Positions 11,835-22,303 of a DNA stretch of 64,000 nucleotides are shown here, in pieces. The notes below the pieces were generated by a model. It ran no database searches, had not been told where the DNA came from, and saw nothing but the letters and a program-made list of their open reading frames with translations. Both the position numbers and the translations under genes were made by a program. Origin of the DNA: Chytriomyces cf. hyalinus JEL632 (taxonomy: Eukaryota; Chytridiomycota; Chytridiomycetes; Chytridiales; Chytriomycetaceae). The stretch lies in NCBI GenBank assembly GCA_025435555.1, contig JAIWWG010000054.1, forward strand, positions 185,067 through 249,066. Reading direction: 5' to 3'. Each line of letters begins with the position of its first letter. Position 1 is the first letter of the stretch.

Positions 11835-13250
11835 TCAAAAGAAAAATGAATTCATGGGCGCATCCTCCGTCCAAAACATTCTCGCAACCACAGCCTTCTT
11901 CTCCACTGGAGCCACACTCGCTTTCCCATACCGCAGCAAAACATTCAATGAAACTGCACCCACGACAAGCGACGAAAAGTCGCCCACATCCATGTCCAGC
12001 ACAACCACATCATCCGCACCCTCCCTCTCAAGGACCGCATCACCAGATCCAATCACTGTAGCACGACCTGCATTCAGTTTCAGCAACACGGGGGGATTCA
12101 GTTCGGGTACAAACGTGTCTTGTAAACGGATGAGCAGCTTGAATCCATCCACGCCGTTGAAATCTCTGTCTGAAAAGTATTCCGAGAATAGTTTTTCGAG
12201 GTTCACGACGCGGTACATGAGTCCAATGGTTTCTGTTGATGCGACTCGGCAGAACCCAGCAAGCCCGGCTTGAGCGCCAATCGCTGCGGCGTCTCTTGGG
12301 TCCGAAAGAAGCCGGAAAAAGTCGGGTTCCTGGGTCGTGTAGAGAACATGCCTGATTTGGTCTTGCTGCTCGTTCAGGAACTGAAGCAACGCAAAGAAGG
12401 CTTCTTCCGTTTCGTACACAAGATCGAGGATTTTCAAGTCATTGATGAAGGGACCGTTTGTTGTGGAAACGAATTCGAATGAAATGTATCCGCGCAGTGT
12501 GGAGGATTCGTCACGGTAGCCAATGGCGCGCTTGCTTCCGGCTTTGCCTTCAAAGACGGTGTCCTTGATGAGCTTGACTGGGAGCAGGAACATGCCGTGG
12601 CGCGTTTTCGCAAAACGCATTTGGCAGGCGGATATCTCTGCCGCGTGCGAGGTGTCGAGATGCTGCAAGGTAGTGTAGCTTGGGACTCTGGCTTGCTTCG
12701 ATGTCTGGACCGAGGGACTTGTTGGAAGAGACGCAGGACTGATGACATAATCGTGATACGAAGACGACAGCCCAAATCCCATCTGTGCGTAGAAATCGGA
12801 ACGGAATGGATACAAGGCGGCAAGGTGCTGTCCCCTTGAGTTGCATTCGTGCAAAAACTGCGTGACGACTTGTTTCGCGAACCCACGCTTCTTGTGCAGC
12901 ATGTCCACTCCGACAAAGCATAAGCCGCCGACAAGTCGCACTGCGTTAAACAAGTTGACGGGGTAGCTGCAGTGGATCCAGTGTGCTGCGAGTCCGGCTG
13001 ACATGTCGCTGGTATCGGGTTTCCCTGTGAGTCCAAAGCTTATTGCGGGGGACGGTTGTGGGTGGAAGAGGCCCCATACTTGGAACGAGAGGCCGTCCTT
13101 GTCTGTTGTGGGGTCGTGCTTCATTTTGGTTTCGATCCATTCTTGCAGCGATGAGAGTTGGGCATCTTCGTACAGATTGAAGGTGGTGTATGCGAGGGAG
13201 CCGACACGCGCGACAGCGAGCTGTTCTGTGGTGATGATGCGGGCGTGCAT
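11835..13250 (-). CDS. Eis-like GNAT N-acetyltransferase with C-terminal SCP2-like domain
   Basis: A single open frame of 471 residues from the ATG at 13250; the frame stays open upstream to 13490, but those residues look non-conserved. The N-terminal half has the GNAT acetyl-CoA loop region (VGVDMLHKKRGFAKQVV, matching the V..xxRrxGia pattern), followed by ALYPFRSDFYAQMGFG, a signature of the Eis family. A second GNAT-like part and an SCP2-type C-terminal domain follow. Known Eis proteins acetylate lysine or amine groups of varied substrates; the substrate here is unknown. It has no introns, unlike most genes around it, as do the next two genes. Confidence 0.75.
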   Translation of the reverse strand: MHARIITTEQLAVARVGSLAYTTFNLYEDAQLSSLQEWIETKMKHDPTTDKDGLSFQVWGLFHPQPSPAISFGLTGKPDTSDMSAGLAAHWIHCSYPVNLFNAVRLVGGLCFVGVDMLHKKRGFAKQVVTQFLHECNSRGQHLAALYPFRSDFYAQMGFGLSSSYHDYVISPASLPTSPSVQTSKQARVPSYTTLQHLDTSHAAEISACQMRFAKTRHGMFLLPVKLIKDTVFEGKAGSKRAIGYRDESSTLRGYISFEFVSTTNGPFINDLKILDLVYETEEAFFALLQFLNEQQDQIRHVLYTTQEPDFFRLLSDPRDAAAIGAQAGLAGFCRVASTETIGLMYRVVNLEKLFSEYFSDRDFNGVDGFKLLIRLQDTFVPELNPPVLLKLNAGRATVIGSGDAVLEREGADDVVVLDMDVGDFSSLVVGAVSLNVLLRYGKASVAPVEKKAVVARMFWTEDAPMNSFFF

Positions 13251-13490
13251 GTCTTTTTTGGATAAATGTGAACAGATGCCACGGATCGAGAGGTGCTGAT
13301 TGAACACGCACTTAATGAATATATTCAGTTGTATCATCATCATGGGCCACCCATTCATGTCTCGCGCAGGTGACCTCGCGATGCTCGCGTATTTTAGATG
13401 TACTTCAAGCGGCTCTTGATCCTTGCGGCAAGGCTCACGCATCAACAACCAATGCATAAACAGAAGAAGGAGTAACCCGCTTTTATGCAA

Positions 13491-14651
13491 TTACTCTGCT
13501 GAATACACCAACCGCTGCACTGCTTCCTTTGAATACACTTTCCGTGCATCATGTCCGCATCCATCCACAACCACAGTTTCAAGACCCTCCAATTTATGCC
13601 AACATGATCGCAGATATTGCACATATACACACATTCGCGCGTACCGACTCATTCCACCGCCTTGCACCAAACACGCGTCACTCACATCCAGCGATTCTCC
13701 TGGTTGGTCATCATCAACGACGTAAATGAACGCCATTTTGTAAGCGAGAAACCGAGTTGTTAGTGCTGCTGCTGTATCGGTGGTGGGTGCCTTGTCAAGC
13801 CCGTATTTCCATGCGTTGTATTTCTGGGGAGGTGGGGATGTGGGGAGTTGGAACGAGGATTGTGGGATTTGAGTTTCGTGGGTTGGCAACGGTTCGATGT
13901 TTTGAGATATGCGACGGGGGTCTAGGTATAGCCATGAAGATGATGTTCCAAACACGAGTTTCACGCGGATGCTGCGCGCAACCGTTTCGAGACGTGTACT
14001 CAACGCAGCATATCGGTTGACAAATTGGGCACCGGCGCTGAAACCAATGAGGTGGATGCTGTTGAGGGACGGGAATCCGGCAATGGCTGTGTCAATGAGT
14101 GTGTCCAGGACTTGGAAGGATGTTGTTGTTGGCGAGGTTGTTGCGGCAGCGTCTTGGGCGTAGCTTGCGCCGCGTTTCCATGTCAGCACTGTGGAATCGG
14201 TAGAGTCGGGGATTGGCTCGTGGGGGAAGAGGGGAGACCATATTGCAATTATTCCTTGCCGTTGGTCCTCTTTCGCTTCGAATGGAACGAATGGATCCAT
14301 GACCTTGCGCTTGACGCCGTGGATGAATAGAGACAGATGCGTGATGAGAGCGGCGTCGGGTGTCTGCTGCCACGCATGCACGGGAAGGACTGCGTTGGCG
14401 ACAGGGATGTGCAGCAGGGATGGTGTTGGGTTCAACATGAAGAGTCCAAATGTCACAGATTTTGTATTAACAACTCCACCAAAACAAGCGTGTTGATATG
14501 TGGGTATACCCGCTGAGCGCCTCGACTCTTTGGAGAACAGGAAACGAGCCAGAAGCGGGGGTGCATGAATGAATGGGCCGTCGCCGAGGATGACCCACAG
14601 CGAAGACCCCAGTCCAGATGAGGGGAGGATGGATGAGGGGAGGATAAGCAA
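13491..14651 (-). CDS. Alpha/beta hydrolase-fold protein
   Basis: An intronless frame of up to 386 residues. HLIGFSAGAQFVNRYAA holds the nucleophile elbow G-F-S-A-G, and DGCGHDA near the C-terminus supplies a likely catalytic His. An early FIHG segment fits an oxyanion loop. The order matches extracellular or bacterial-type esterases, but no specific family is clear. The first 70 residues are not obviously coding, and the ATG at 14438 is an alternative start. The stop lies 240 bases from the preferred start of the Eis-like gene. Confidence 0.65.
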   Translation of the reverse strand: MLILPSSILPSSGLGSSLWVILGDGPFIHAPPLLARFLFSKESRRSAGIPTYQHACFGGVVNTKSVTFGLFMLNPTPSLLHIPVANAVLPVHAWQQTPDAALITHLSLFIHGVKRKVMDPFVPFEAKEDQRQGIIAIWSPLFPHEPIPDSTDSTVLTWKRGASYAQDAAATTSPTTTSFQVLDTLIDTAIAGFPSLNSIHLIGFSAGAQFVNRYAALSTRLETVARSIRVKLVFGTSSSWLYLDPRRISQNIEPLPTHETQIPQSSFQLPTSPPPQKYNAWKYGLDKAPTTDTAAALTTRFLAYKMAFIYVVDDDQPGESLDVSDACLVQGGGMSRYARMCVYVQYLRSCWHKLEGLETVVVDGCGHDARKVYSKEAVQRLVYSAE

Positions 14652-14817
14652 TACACAATAACAAACCCCGCCTTCGTCAGCAAAAAAAGAAGTCGCAGCC
14701 TAGTCGCCTGGCCGAGCCACGGCGCAACCAATCGCCCTTCTCCAAAAACTGAAAGTCTGCAAGAAAAACAAACACCTGAGACCAATCAGAATGAAAAAAA
14801 AAAAAAAGAAAAGGCGG

Positions 14818-15429
14818 TCAGGCAAACAAAAAGTCCAACATCATATCATGTTGCTCCTGCTCCGGGATCGGAGTCGGTCCCCTCGTGTTGTTGTTGTTCT
14901 TCCGCACGCGTCCCTCGCTGTTGTGCTGAGACAGTTCGTGTCTCTTTCTCGAACTGCTTGTCGTGAACCTCTTTGGACACTTGCTGCACGCGTGAGGTCT
15001 CTCGCCCGAATGGCGCAGCATGTGCGTTGGCAGGTTGCCTCGGTGTCTCGTAACAAAGTTGCATTCTTTACAGCAAAACAGCCGCCCCTTTGACTGGGCC
15101 ACATCAGGTGACGGGTGTGGAGAGAGAGACGGTGTGCGGTAGCCGATGAAGGAGTCGTCAACACGCGCTGGGGTGCGAGGCTGCTGCTGATGCTGCAGGT
15201 GGGTCAATGTGGCCACCAGGTTTTGGAACTGCACGAGCGTGACAATCTTTTCAATGTCGTCAAACAGTTCCTCGGACACTCGGTTGGTGGCTGATGCCGT
15301 TGGTGAGAACTGGGACAATGGCGAGGCTTGCTGACAAGGAGAAGGAGCGAATGGAGTGAGGCCGAGCAGCTGCTCAATCATCTCTCCAACGCCATCTGAA
15401 GACATGACATGGATGGTAGGGATAGGCAT
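14818..15429 (-). CDS. Small two-finger C2H2 zinc-finger protein
   Basis: Intronless, 203 residues. Two adjacent C2H2 fingers sit at about residues 118-168 (CKEC..HMLRH, then the linker SGERPHACSKC..H). The linker resembles the canonical TGEKP type. The N-terminal part is Ser/Pro/Gln-rich and the C-terminal tail is Asn/Arg-rich. It is probably a DNA-binding regulator; targets are unknown. Confidence 0.75.
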   Translation of the reverse strand: MPIPTIHVMSSDGVGEMIEQLLGLTPFAPSPCQQASPLSQFSPTASATNRVSEELFDDIEKIVTLVQFQNLVATLTHLQHQQQPRTPARVDDSFIGYRTPSLSPHPSPDVAQSKGRLFCCKECNFVTRHRGNLPTHMLRHSGERPHACSKCPKRFTTSSSRKRHELSQHNSEGRVRKNNNNTRGPTPIPEQEQHDMMLDFLFA

Positions 15430-15716
15430 TGTTTAGACTGGGGATGGAAGCATTGGATGCATGGGAATGGAGGGTCGGCACCTTCTTGACAGTTTGCCTG
15501 TGCCATAGCTTGCGCCATTTTGTCCTGCCAGAAAAGGTGGGGAAAGGGGACCTTTTTCTACTGAGTGGGGCACAGAACCTTTGCCACAAAATGGTCATTC
15601 ACGTTCACCAATATCAACAACCAACCTTCAATGTACTCCGTCTATTGTCCCTTTAAGCCAGCAAACTGTATATCCATGGGTATCCATGCATCCCCCCACT
15701 CTCCAAACAAGCATCC
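15430..15716. other. Spacer
   Basis: Upstream region of the C2H2 gene and 3' region of the carrier gene. No supported ORF. Confidence 0.5.
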
Positions 15717-17055
15717 TCACTCTCCAACAAGCAACTTTTCATTATGCACCGCAAACGCCCTCCGACACTCTCCAACAACCCAAAATGTGATTGCACTGCT
15801 CGGAGCCGTCTTGATAAGACTCGGCCACAACCCTTTATACAACGCGCCAAGCCCTTCACGCACTGCAATCTGTCGCGCACATGTAAAGAACCCGCCCTTG
15901 TACCGTGGAATGTCTGACAGAATGTACGACTTTCGACTTGGGCCTTGGACTTGAAGTCGTTTTCTTTTTTATTGAAGGAGCGTGTGTTTTTTGGTTCAAC
16001 AAGGATCTGTTGTTCAGTTTTTGACTTACCGAACAACGTCAAAGGGCATGACTGCAGTTTTGCTCAGCATTCCCGCGACTCCTCCGCTTGTGAATTGATC
16101 CCACGCGTGGTTCCAGTGCGGACTCTATCGCTCAACCATTTGAACAAGAAACAAAACCAATTGAAAAACAAAAAGAAAGCACCTCAATGCGTTCAAACGT
16201 TTCCGACAGCTTTCCCTGCACAGCAAACATGATTCCCATGTACGGCGCAATCTGAAGCATTGAGGGCCACATTCCGCGGTAGAATCCTGCGATGCCTTCG
16301 GTTTGGTGGATTTCGCGACACGCGCCGTATAAGCTTGTGTAGAGACGGGGTTTGCCTTGCATTGCGAATCGGGTGCGGAGGAGGTCCAGTGGGTATGTTG
16401 CGAAGGTTGCGATGCAGCCGGAGAGCGCTGCGGTTATGTCGATATGTGTTTTTTTTTTTTTTCGAAAGTGGGATCGAAAGCGTGAGAAATCTTTAGGCTG
16501 TGGTGCTTGACGAACAGGGAAAGTTGCTAACCTCCGCCAATGAAGGCTCTGGGAGTTTCTGGCATGAATCCTGTTGTTGAATTGTGCCACTCGTGATACA
16601 CCAGAAACTGTATCGCTCCGTAAGTCAGGTACAAGTATTCCGCGGGCCAGTTTCCCTTCCAGAGACCCTGCAATGCGCAAAAATTGCAATGCCCGCAAGA
16701 TCAATCGATGGCCCATCTTCGAAAATTCACGCATATGCATTCATTTCGAACCTTGACACCTTCCTCGCGCACAATCATTGCCATGGACTTGATGATGCCA
16801 GTGTATTTCGGAGGTGGGCGGGTATGCCGGAACGAGGCGGATAGAATAGGTTTTGCTGAAGATTGGATCTGTAGTCTGTTTTGTTGTTGTTGGGGAGTTG
16901 GGTCAGGATGCATTTCAACAAGAGACAGTGTGCCAGAGGGAAAGGGAGCTTTACCTGATCTTGACAACGTCGAGCGGGGCAATGACGAACCGGGATATGA
17001 CGCCTGCAGTTGCGCCTGCGACAGCGTTCTGCCAGGCAGTGACTGACTTGTCCAT
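15717..17055 (-). CDS. Mitochondrial carrier, thiamine-pyrophosphate (TPC1) type
   Basis: Exons 17055-16955, 16875-16752, 16667-16532, 16427-16183, 16124-16030 and 15963-15717 give 315 residues, the usual carrier length. Three repeats each carry Px[DE]xx[KR]: PLDVVKIR, PLDLLRTR and PFDVVRKR. RFAMQGKPRLYTS and MWPSMLQIAPYMGIMF match the TPC1 branch, which exchanges cytosolic thiamine pyrophosphate across the inner membrane. The substrate is inferred from motif similarity only; the carrier family itself is certain. Confidence 0.9.
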
Positions 17056-17448
17056 TATTTCTGGTAAACTTTTTTGAAAACCGTGAATCATCCGTCAGCA
17101 GATGATAAAATGGAGGCGCTAAGGTCTTTACAGCCCGATCAGACATCAGGCACAGTGAGTGCTCGGTTCAACGGCAAAGCGGTAAGCGAGGTCACGAACG
17201 AATGTGTCAAGAATACGCACACGCTGTGTTGGCCTCACTCGAGGGAAGAGGCCGAATGGTGCCTCACTCGGCATCAATGCACCTATTCTGCTTCTGTACT
17301 GATTGCCTTGATTTACTTTCTTTTGTTTTGTTATTTCCCTTTTTGTTCGATGGTGAATAACGCGAACAACCTCCCTCTCCCCTCTGTTTCTACGCGCAAA
17401 TAATACCACCGCCCGCCAATTCATTTCAGCAGAATATCTGTCCCGCGC
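17056..17448. other. No gene recognised
   Basis: Upstream of the carrier gene. Open frames on both strands lack any recognisable domain or codon pattern. Confidence 0.4.
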
Positions 17449-17780
17449 ATGCGTTCCACATCTCGCTCCTTTTCCCTGCCAAGACTCTTCGCACAAAAGC
17501 CAACGTCGCTGTGCAACGAATTCCCATGCCCAGCTTTTTTCACTCACGCGGACATTTTCGTATGACGCCGTTTCTTCAGATTCTCCAAACTCATGGACCC
17601 AAGATGCTGCGCGCCCGGAAGCAGACGAATCGGGGAGCGCTGTCGATAAAGTCTTTAAATCTTCTAACCGACCGTTGTCGCTTTTATGCATACTTTCCTC
17701 GTTCACGAATTTGTTGAATTATGCTGGCGGAAGTGGCAGTGGTCTTGGCGGGTCGAGTGTTACGCTGAACTGGGGCTGAT
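17449..17780 (+). pseudogene. Frame-broken coding remnant with mitochondrial-type N-terminus
   Basis: ATG 17449 opens MRSTSRSFSLPRLFAQKP, a good matrix-targeting presequence, but its frame stops at about 17566. The neighbouring frame then reads protein-like sequence to TGA at about 17780, ending SSVTLNWG. No GT..AG intron joins them; a single-base shift near 17,510-17,540 would. Family not recognised. It could be a decayed gene or a sequencing indel. Confidence 0.35.
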
Positions 17781-17879
17781 AATTTAATGATTCAAGTCGC
17801 GGTGTCGGATTTGGGTATCTTTTTCAATTGTCGGATCAAATTTTTTTTGTTGGAAATTCAGACTTTCTTCCCCACTTTC

Positions 17880-18650
17880 TCCCGGAAAAACGTAGCCTGC
17901 GAGCTTGCGCAAATCGAACCAAGTTTCAGAACGCATATGGAAGTTGAAACTTCCAAACTCGGGTCATTTAAAAAAGTGCCCAACTCAAGAGCTGGTGGAG
18001 TCGCTCAGGCGCAATTGCCAATGGAAAAAACGCGTCTTTAAACGCGGTGAGGTGCGAGAAACGGGCAAAACTGTGTGAAGAAGATTTGGACAAACTTGTC
18101 ACGTTTGAAAGTCAAACCTCGATTCCAACTCCCACTGAATGGTCGACATGTTCTCACCAGCATCTGATGTCTGGCCGTATGGGCGTGACAACTTGTCGGC
18201 GCAACCGCTCTCCAATAACAGCAGCTCTGGCACGAAGTCGGTGCGCCTCCCTGAAACATACACGATTCCACATGTCGCTGGTCATAATGGATGGACAATG
18301 TGAACGCGCATGTGTTGAAACGGCCGACAAAGTCGAAAACGGCCATTTACAAAAAGGACGCTTCTTCATTGACAAGGTTTAGTAGCGACGCTTCCTCTAA
18401 AAATGGGAGGTGGTACTCAGTCCAACACGAGTGGACAAGTTATTGTGAATGCGTGGTTCATGCTATTTAGCCCAAAACTATGCTTAAGAGTGCAGCTGAG
18501 AGAAGAGCGGAGGTGGGTCATAATTAGCAACTCAGTTGGGGCAACTGCCGTTGAGGAGCAGGAGATGGAATCATTGCGTCGACTGATATGTTTGAAGATA
18601 GCTTCAATGCGTTTTCCCGATAAACGCGTGTGTTGTCTGCCGGTTTTGTA
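17880..18650 (+). pseudogene. Multiply frame-broken coding remnant
   Basis: Protein-like sequence moves between all three plus frames every 60-150 bases: about 17,890-17,960, 17,970-18,065, 18,065-18,140, 18,138-18,305, 18,290-18,470 and beyond. No splice sites of normal length explain the shifts. Representative pieces are QELVESLRRNCQWKKRVFK and SPASDVWPYGRDNLSAQP. The pattern fits a pseudogene with several indels. The parental family is not recognised. Confidence 0.35.
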
Positions 18651-18835
18651 AAAAGGGTTTAGAAAGTCCAGAGCTGGACACAAATGCATTTCAAAACGAA
18701 TTTTCTAACTCCGCGTCTGCCAACTTTTTCTGTCATTTTGTCGACGCGTTAAACTGTGTCAGGATGATGCTGTTTATATTCTTTTGCTTTAATTTTCCTT
18801 TGGTCGCCTCCTTGTGTCAACCGCCGTTTGCCAAT

Positions 18836-19619
18836 TTACTTTTTAGGTTTCGCTGAAGGACTTGATTTCTTCTTGGTGTCATTGGAGGTTGTAGGTCTCA
18901 GCCCGACTCCCTCGGCACTCTGTGCAGCAGCTGCAGCGGCAACCTTACTCGCAACCCACTCCCTTTCCTCCGCCTCTTCCGCCGCCGCCCTCTGCTGCAT
19001 CAACGCTGCCATCTTCTCTTCCTCCTCCCTCTCGTACTTTTTCAACGCGATTCTATCTCCACTCACTTTTACAAACCGATTCGCAATTTCGGCCGCTTGG
19101 TAATCGATTTTGTTTTCGAGATGATTGGTTAGAGCGGCGAGGAGGGTGGACGCGTTTGTAGAGATGACGGTTGCGATTGTGGATGGAGTCAGAGGTGTTT
19201 CTTTGGAGAGTTTTGTGGCAGGTGGGGTTTCGGATGTTGCTGTTTTTTAAAACAATGTTGTGGGGAGGTGGTGAGTCAAAATAATGTGCGTTTACAAACT
19301 GACAATATGCGCGCGCTGGGGGTTTTTGCTTACGCGGGTTGGAAACGCTGGGTTGGCGAGATGTTGAAAACCGATTTTGAAGCGTTGAAAGTCTGGGCTG
19401 TGCTGGTACCGGGGGCGGCGGTGGTGCTACGATGCTCTGTCGCGGTGCTTGGTTTGTTGATGGAGATGTGATTGGTTTCGACTGTGGCATAGTTAGGTCG
19501 GTGAATGCAGTCAAATTTGGAAGTGAGCCGTCTTGGATGGGAAATAGCGCGTCTGGGTCAACATGGTGAACGGGGTTTTCGGGGCGGTATGGTTCGATGG
19601 GTGGGACGGTGATGATCAT
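18836..19619 (-). CDS. Uncharacterised coiled-coil protein
   Basis: Exons 19619-19334 and 19239-18836 (intron GTAAGC..AACAG) give 229 residues. The N-terminal half is Pro-rich and probably disordered. The C-terminal half, from about residue 125, is helical and charged: HLENKIDYQAAEIANRFVK followed by an Ala/Glu/Arg-rich stretch likely to form a coiled coil, ending in a basic tail. I do not recognise the family. It lies 82 bp downstream of the CFAP119-like gene on the same strand. Confidence 0.65.
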
Positions 19620-19701
19620 GTCTGGGACATTTTTTGTTTTTTTTGGAATGTCAGTGGTAGTCCTTTTTTTTTGGGGGGGGGGGGAGGGGGTCGTTTCTGG
19701 A

Positions 19702-21011
19702 TTAACTGTCTCGTCGGATTTTTAAAAGGTTGGCGTATTCGGCTGCTTCGCGCTCGTGTTTTTCTTGAAGCGCTTTTTCGCGTTTTGCACGCTCGATAGC
19801 CTCCTGTTCGGACAATTGGTTTGAAGTCAGTGGTGCTTTTTTTTTTTTTTTGGAGGGTATTGAAAATGGACGCTTGCCAGTTCGTCCTCTTTTTCTTTTC
19901 GTATTCGCGCTGCTTCGGAAGCCAAATAATCGTTCCAGTTTTCTGCGGGGATTCCTTTCGACAGAGGCAGAGGGTCACCATTGAATTGGACAGTTTTTTC
20001 AATGAATGTGACGTGCAGATCGCGTGGCTTTGTAAAGAAATGTTTGTGCAACCGCGCGTGAGGGAGGCAGCTTTTGTTTTTCAATGAAATTTGAATGAAA
20101 GGGGTCAGATATTGCTTTTCTCTTTGCTGGGAAGTGAGCTCACATTTGGATAAAGTAGTCGAGCATGTTTTGGACTTGAAGTGTATTGAAGATGGGTCGT
20201 TTCGGAGTGTCCGTTGGCATGTTCCATGGCGATTTGTTGGCTAGTAGCATGCTCTCGATGTTTGATTGGATGATTTGGATGTACAGGGCAGTGTCGCTCA
20301 AGTTGCTCGACGTTGCTGATGTGCCTGCATGTATGAAAGAATAGGATATTAAATAGGATGAGTACGATCATCAAACACGTCGTTTTTACCCGTGAATTCC
20401 TCATGGCAGATTGAAAACAGCGTCACCCAACACACCGACTGTAGGGTCGAAAACCCCCACCCATGCGATGCCAGCAACGCGTCTAAATAGTATCCAGCAA
20501 GAACAGTGTCGCGGTTTGAAATGTCTTCTTCGTCGGGCGTGCTGCAGTACACTTCGAGAAAGCTTGATGAGATGGACGGAGTTGAAGCTACTGAGAGGAT
20601 GCCAGTGGCTTGCGGGAGGGAGAGTTTGGGTGGAGTCGCGGGAGTTTGGAGGTTGAACCACGCGCGTATGATGGATCTTGGTGTTTTCTTTTTGTGTGAG
20701 TTGTGCTGGTTTTGAATTTTTCCAAAACTTGGCTTCAACTCTTACAAGGCATTGTCGAAACTCCCAGTCGCATTCTTTTCCACGTGTAACATCAATTCGT
20801 CAGCAACTTCTTGAGAAATTGAGAGAACGTTGAATCGATTGTCCAGTTGTGCCGAGTTGGAAGATTCGAGTTTGGTTGCCTGCATTGCGGCGGCCGCAGC
20901 GGCGCGTTTCGCAGCAACTTTGGTTTTGATTTCGGCTTTCGTGAGCGGCGGTTTCTCTGCAATGTCTTCTGCTTGGATGGGTTCCTTTGTGTTCGTTTGA
21001 GGTCGGCCCAT
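19702..21011 (-). CDS. Probable cilia/flagella-associated protein, CFAP119 (CCDC189)-like
   Basis: Exons 21011-20746, 20676-20390, 20324-20144, 20070-19872 and 19803-19702 give 344 residues. An Ala-rich N-terminal helix precedes a core in which VLAGYYLDALLASHGWGFS and QVQNMLDYFIQICLPHARLH recall the CFAP119/CCDC189 pattern of a Tyr-rich helix followed by a 'DYF....HFKLY' segment. It ends in a charged coiled coil. If correct, it is an axoneme-associated protein, in keeping with a zoospore flagellum and with the MOK kinase in the window. The call is from remembered motif resemblance; a different helical family is possible. The last donor (GTCCAT) is weak. Confidence 0.5.
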
Positions 21012-21112
21012 TTGAGGTTTTGTCAGTTTTTTGGGGAATATCTTTCAATAATTTATTACTATATTATATACGCGGTGTTTCAATGGAAATGGCGACATCC
21101 ATTCGAGGGGAG

Positions 21113-22147
21113 CTAGACTTGGGCGGTACGTAATCTCGAAACCAGACCAGACACGTCCTTCTCGACATAGAGCGACATGACTTGATACATGTCCAACAGA
21201 TGCTGCACCAGAATAAGAACCTGTCCAAAAAAAAAGCCAGTGGTCAGATTTCTAGCTTCGAAAAAAAAACGCCCGTCACAATTCCTTCCTCACATCATTA
21301 TGTCCAACATTAAACCGCGAAAACCAAGCAGCAAAGTCAACATCCTTCAACGCATTCTCCTGCATCCCTGCTGTCAAGTATATCACTGCAAGAGCAATCA
21401 TGTGTGGAGGGTATAGCATTGGCAGATCCGTTTTATACGTGTCGTTGACAATCATCCATGCAGTTTGCAAAAACACGGTGCGATCTTGTTTCGAAAGGCT
21501 CAGATCTTTGATGTACATGATGACTGCGTTGTATGGGTGGAAGACAATCATGTAGAATTCGAGGCCCTCCATGAGATAGAATTCGCATTCGGAGATTTTG
21601 GACGGATCGATGGAGCTTTGTGCTGAAAATAAAAAACCCCTTAGCTTAAGGAGCAGCTTCTTTTGATGTAATCGGTAAACGTAATAAAAAGACCCACAGC
21701 CGAGCATTTGATTTGATGTCATGACCTGCGAAACACTCTTGATATGCACCGGAGCTTCTTCAACCTTGCAGGCCAAGTACACGCACGTTGCCAGCATAAG
21801 CGTAGGCTCAATACCGTTATTCCTTTGCGGAACCAGAGAGTGTCGCAGGTAATACCGTTTGAAAAAGACGCACGCCGTTGACACGATTTGTTGCCGCAGT
21901 TTGAGAGCTTTTGCGAGCGAGATGATCACTGCAATTGAGTTTTGGTTCGTTTAGATGGATGGATAGAGTCCCTCGCATCAAGCGAAGGAGGGAGGTCTCA
22001 ACTGCCGGTGTAGTAGATCATGACGTGTTTGCGCTCCAGCGAAGTCAGCACGCAGTTCTCCTTCTGTGCGCGTATTAGTTCGTCCAGTTGCATTTGCGTA
22101 AACAGCCACGTCTTTCGTTGGGATGAGCTCCAGAATGAGGCTGCCAT
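21113..22147 (-). CDS. Cyclin C (Mediator kinase-module cyclin)
   Basis: Exons 22147-22003, 21928-21698, 21622-21294 and 21220-21113 give 270 residues. The N-terminal helix MAASFWSSSQRKTWLF is typical of cyclin C. The first cyclin box holds ACVFFKRYYLR and LMLATCVYLACKVEE, and the second begins at about ISECEFYLMEGLEFYMIVFH. It partners CDK8/Srb10 in the Mediator kinase module that represses or tunes RNA polymerase II initiation. Length and order match the family. Confidence 0.95.
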
Positions 22148-22303
22148 TCTTGTTCCTTTTCCTTTCTGATTTTATGGATATATTTTTAACGCTCTAACAT
22201 TTTTAAATATTTCTGCTCTCAACGAACACCCCCCCACCCTCGCATTATACACTTGCGCAAATCGCGAATATTAAAATAAGCCCTACAATTAAGTACACAG
22301 ATA
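22148..22303. other. Short spacer
   Basis: Cyclin C upstream region and 3' end of the next gene. AT-rich, no ORF. Confidence 0.5.

Noticed and set aside
13251-13490. 80-residue N-terminal extension of the Eis-like protein
   Set aside because: Met-rich, irregular sequence with no conserved start; ATG 13250 lies immediately before family-like sequence.
17146-17706. 186-residue minus-strand frame
   Set aside because: No recognisable domain, and the opposite strand carries a better presequence-like start; kept out as unproven.
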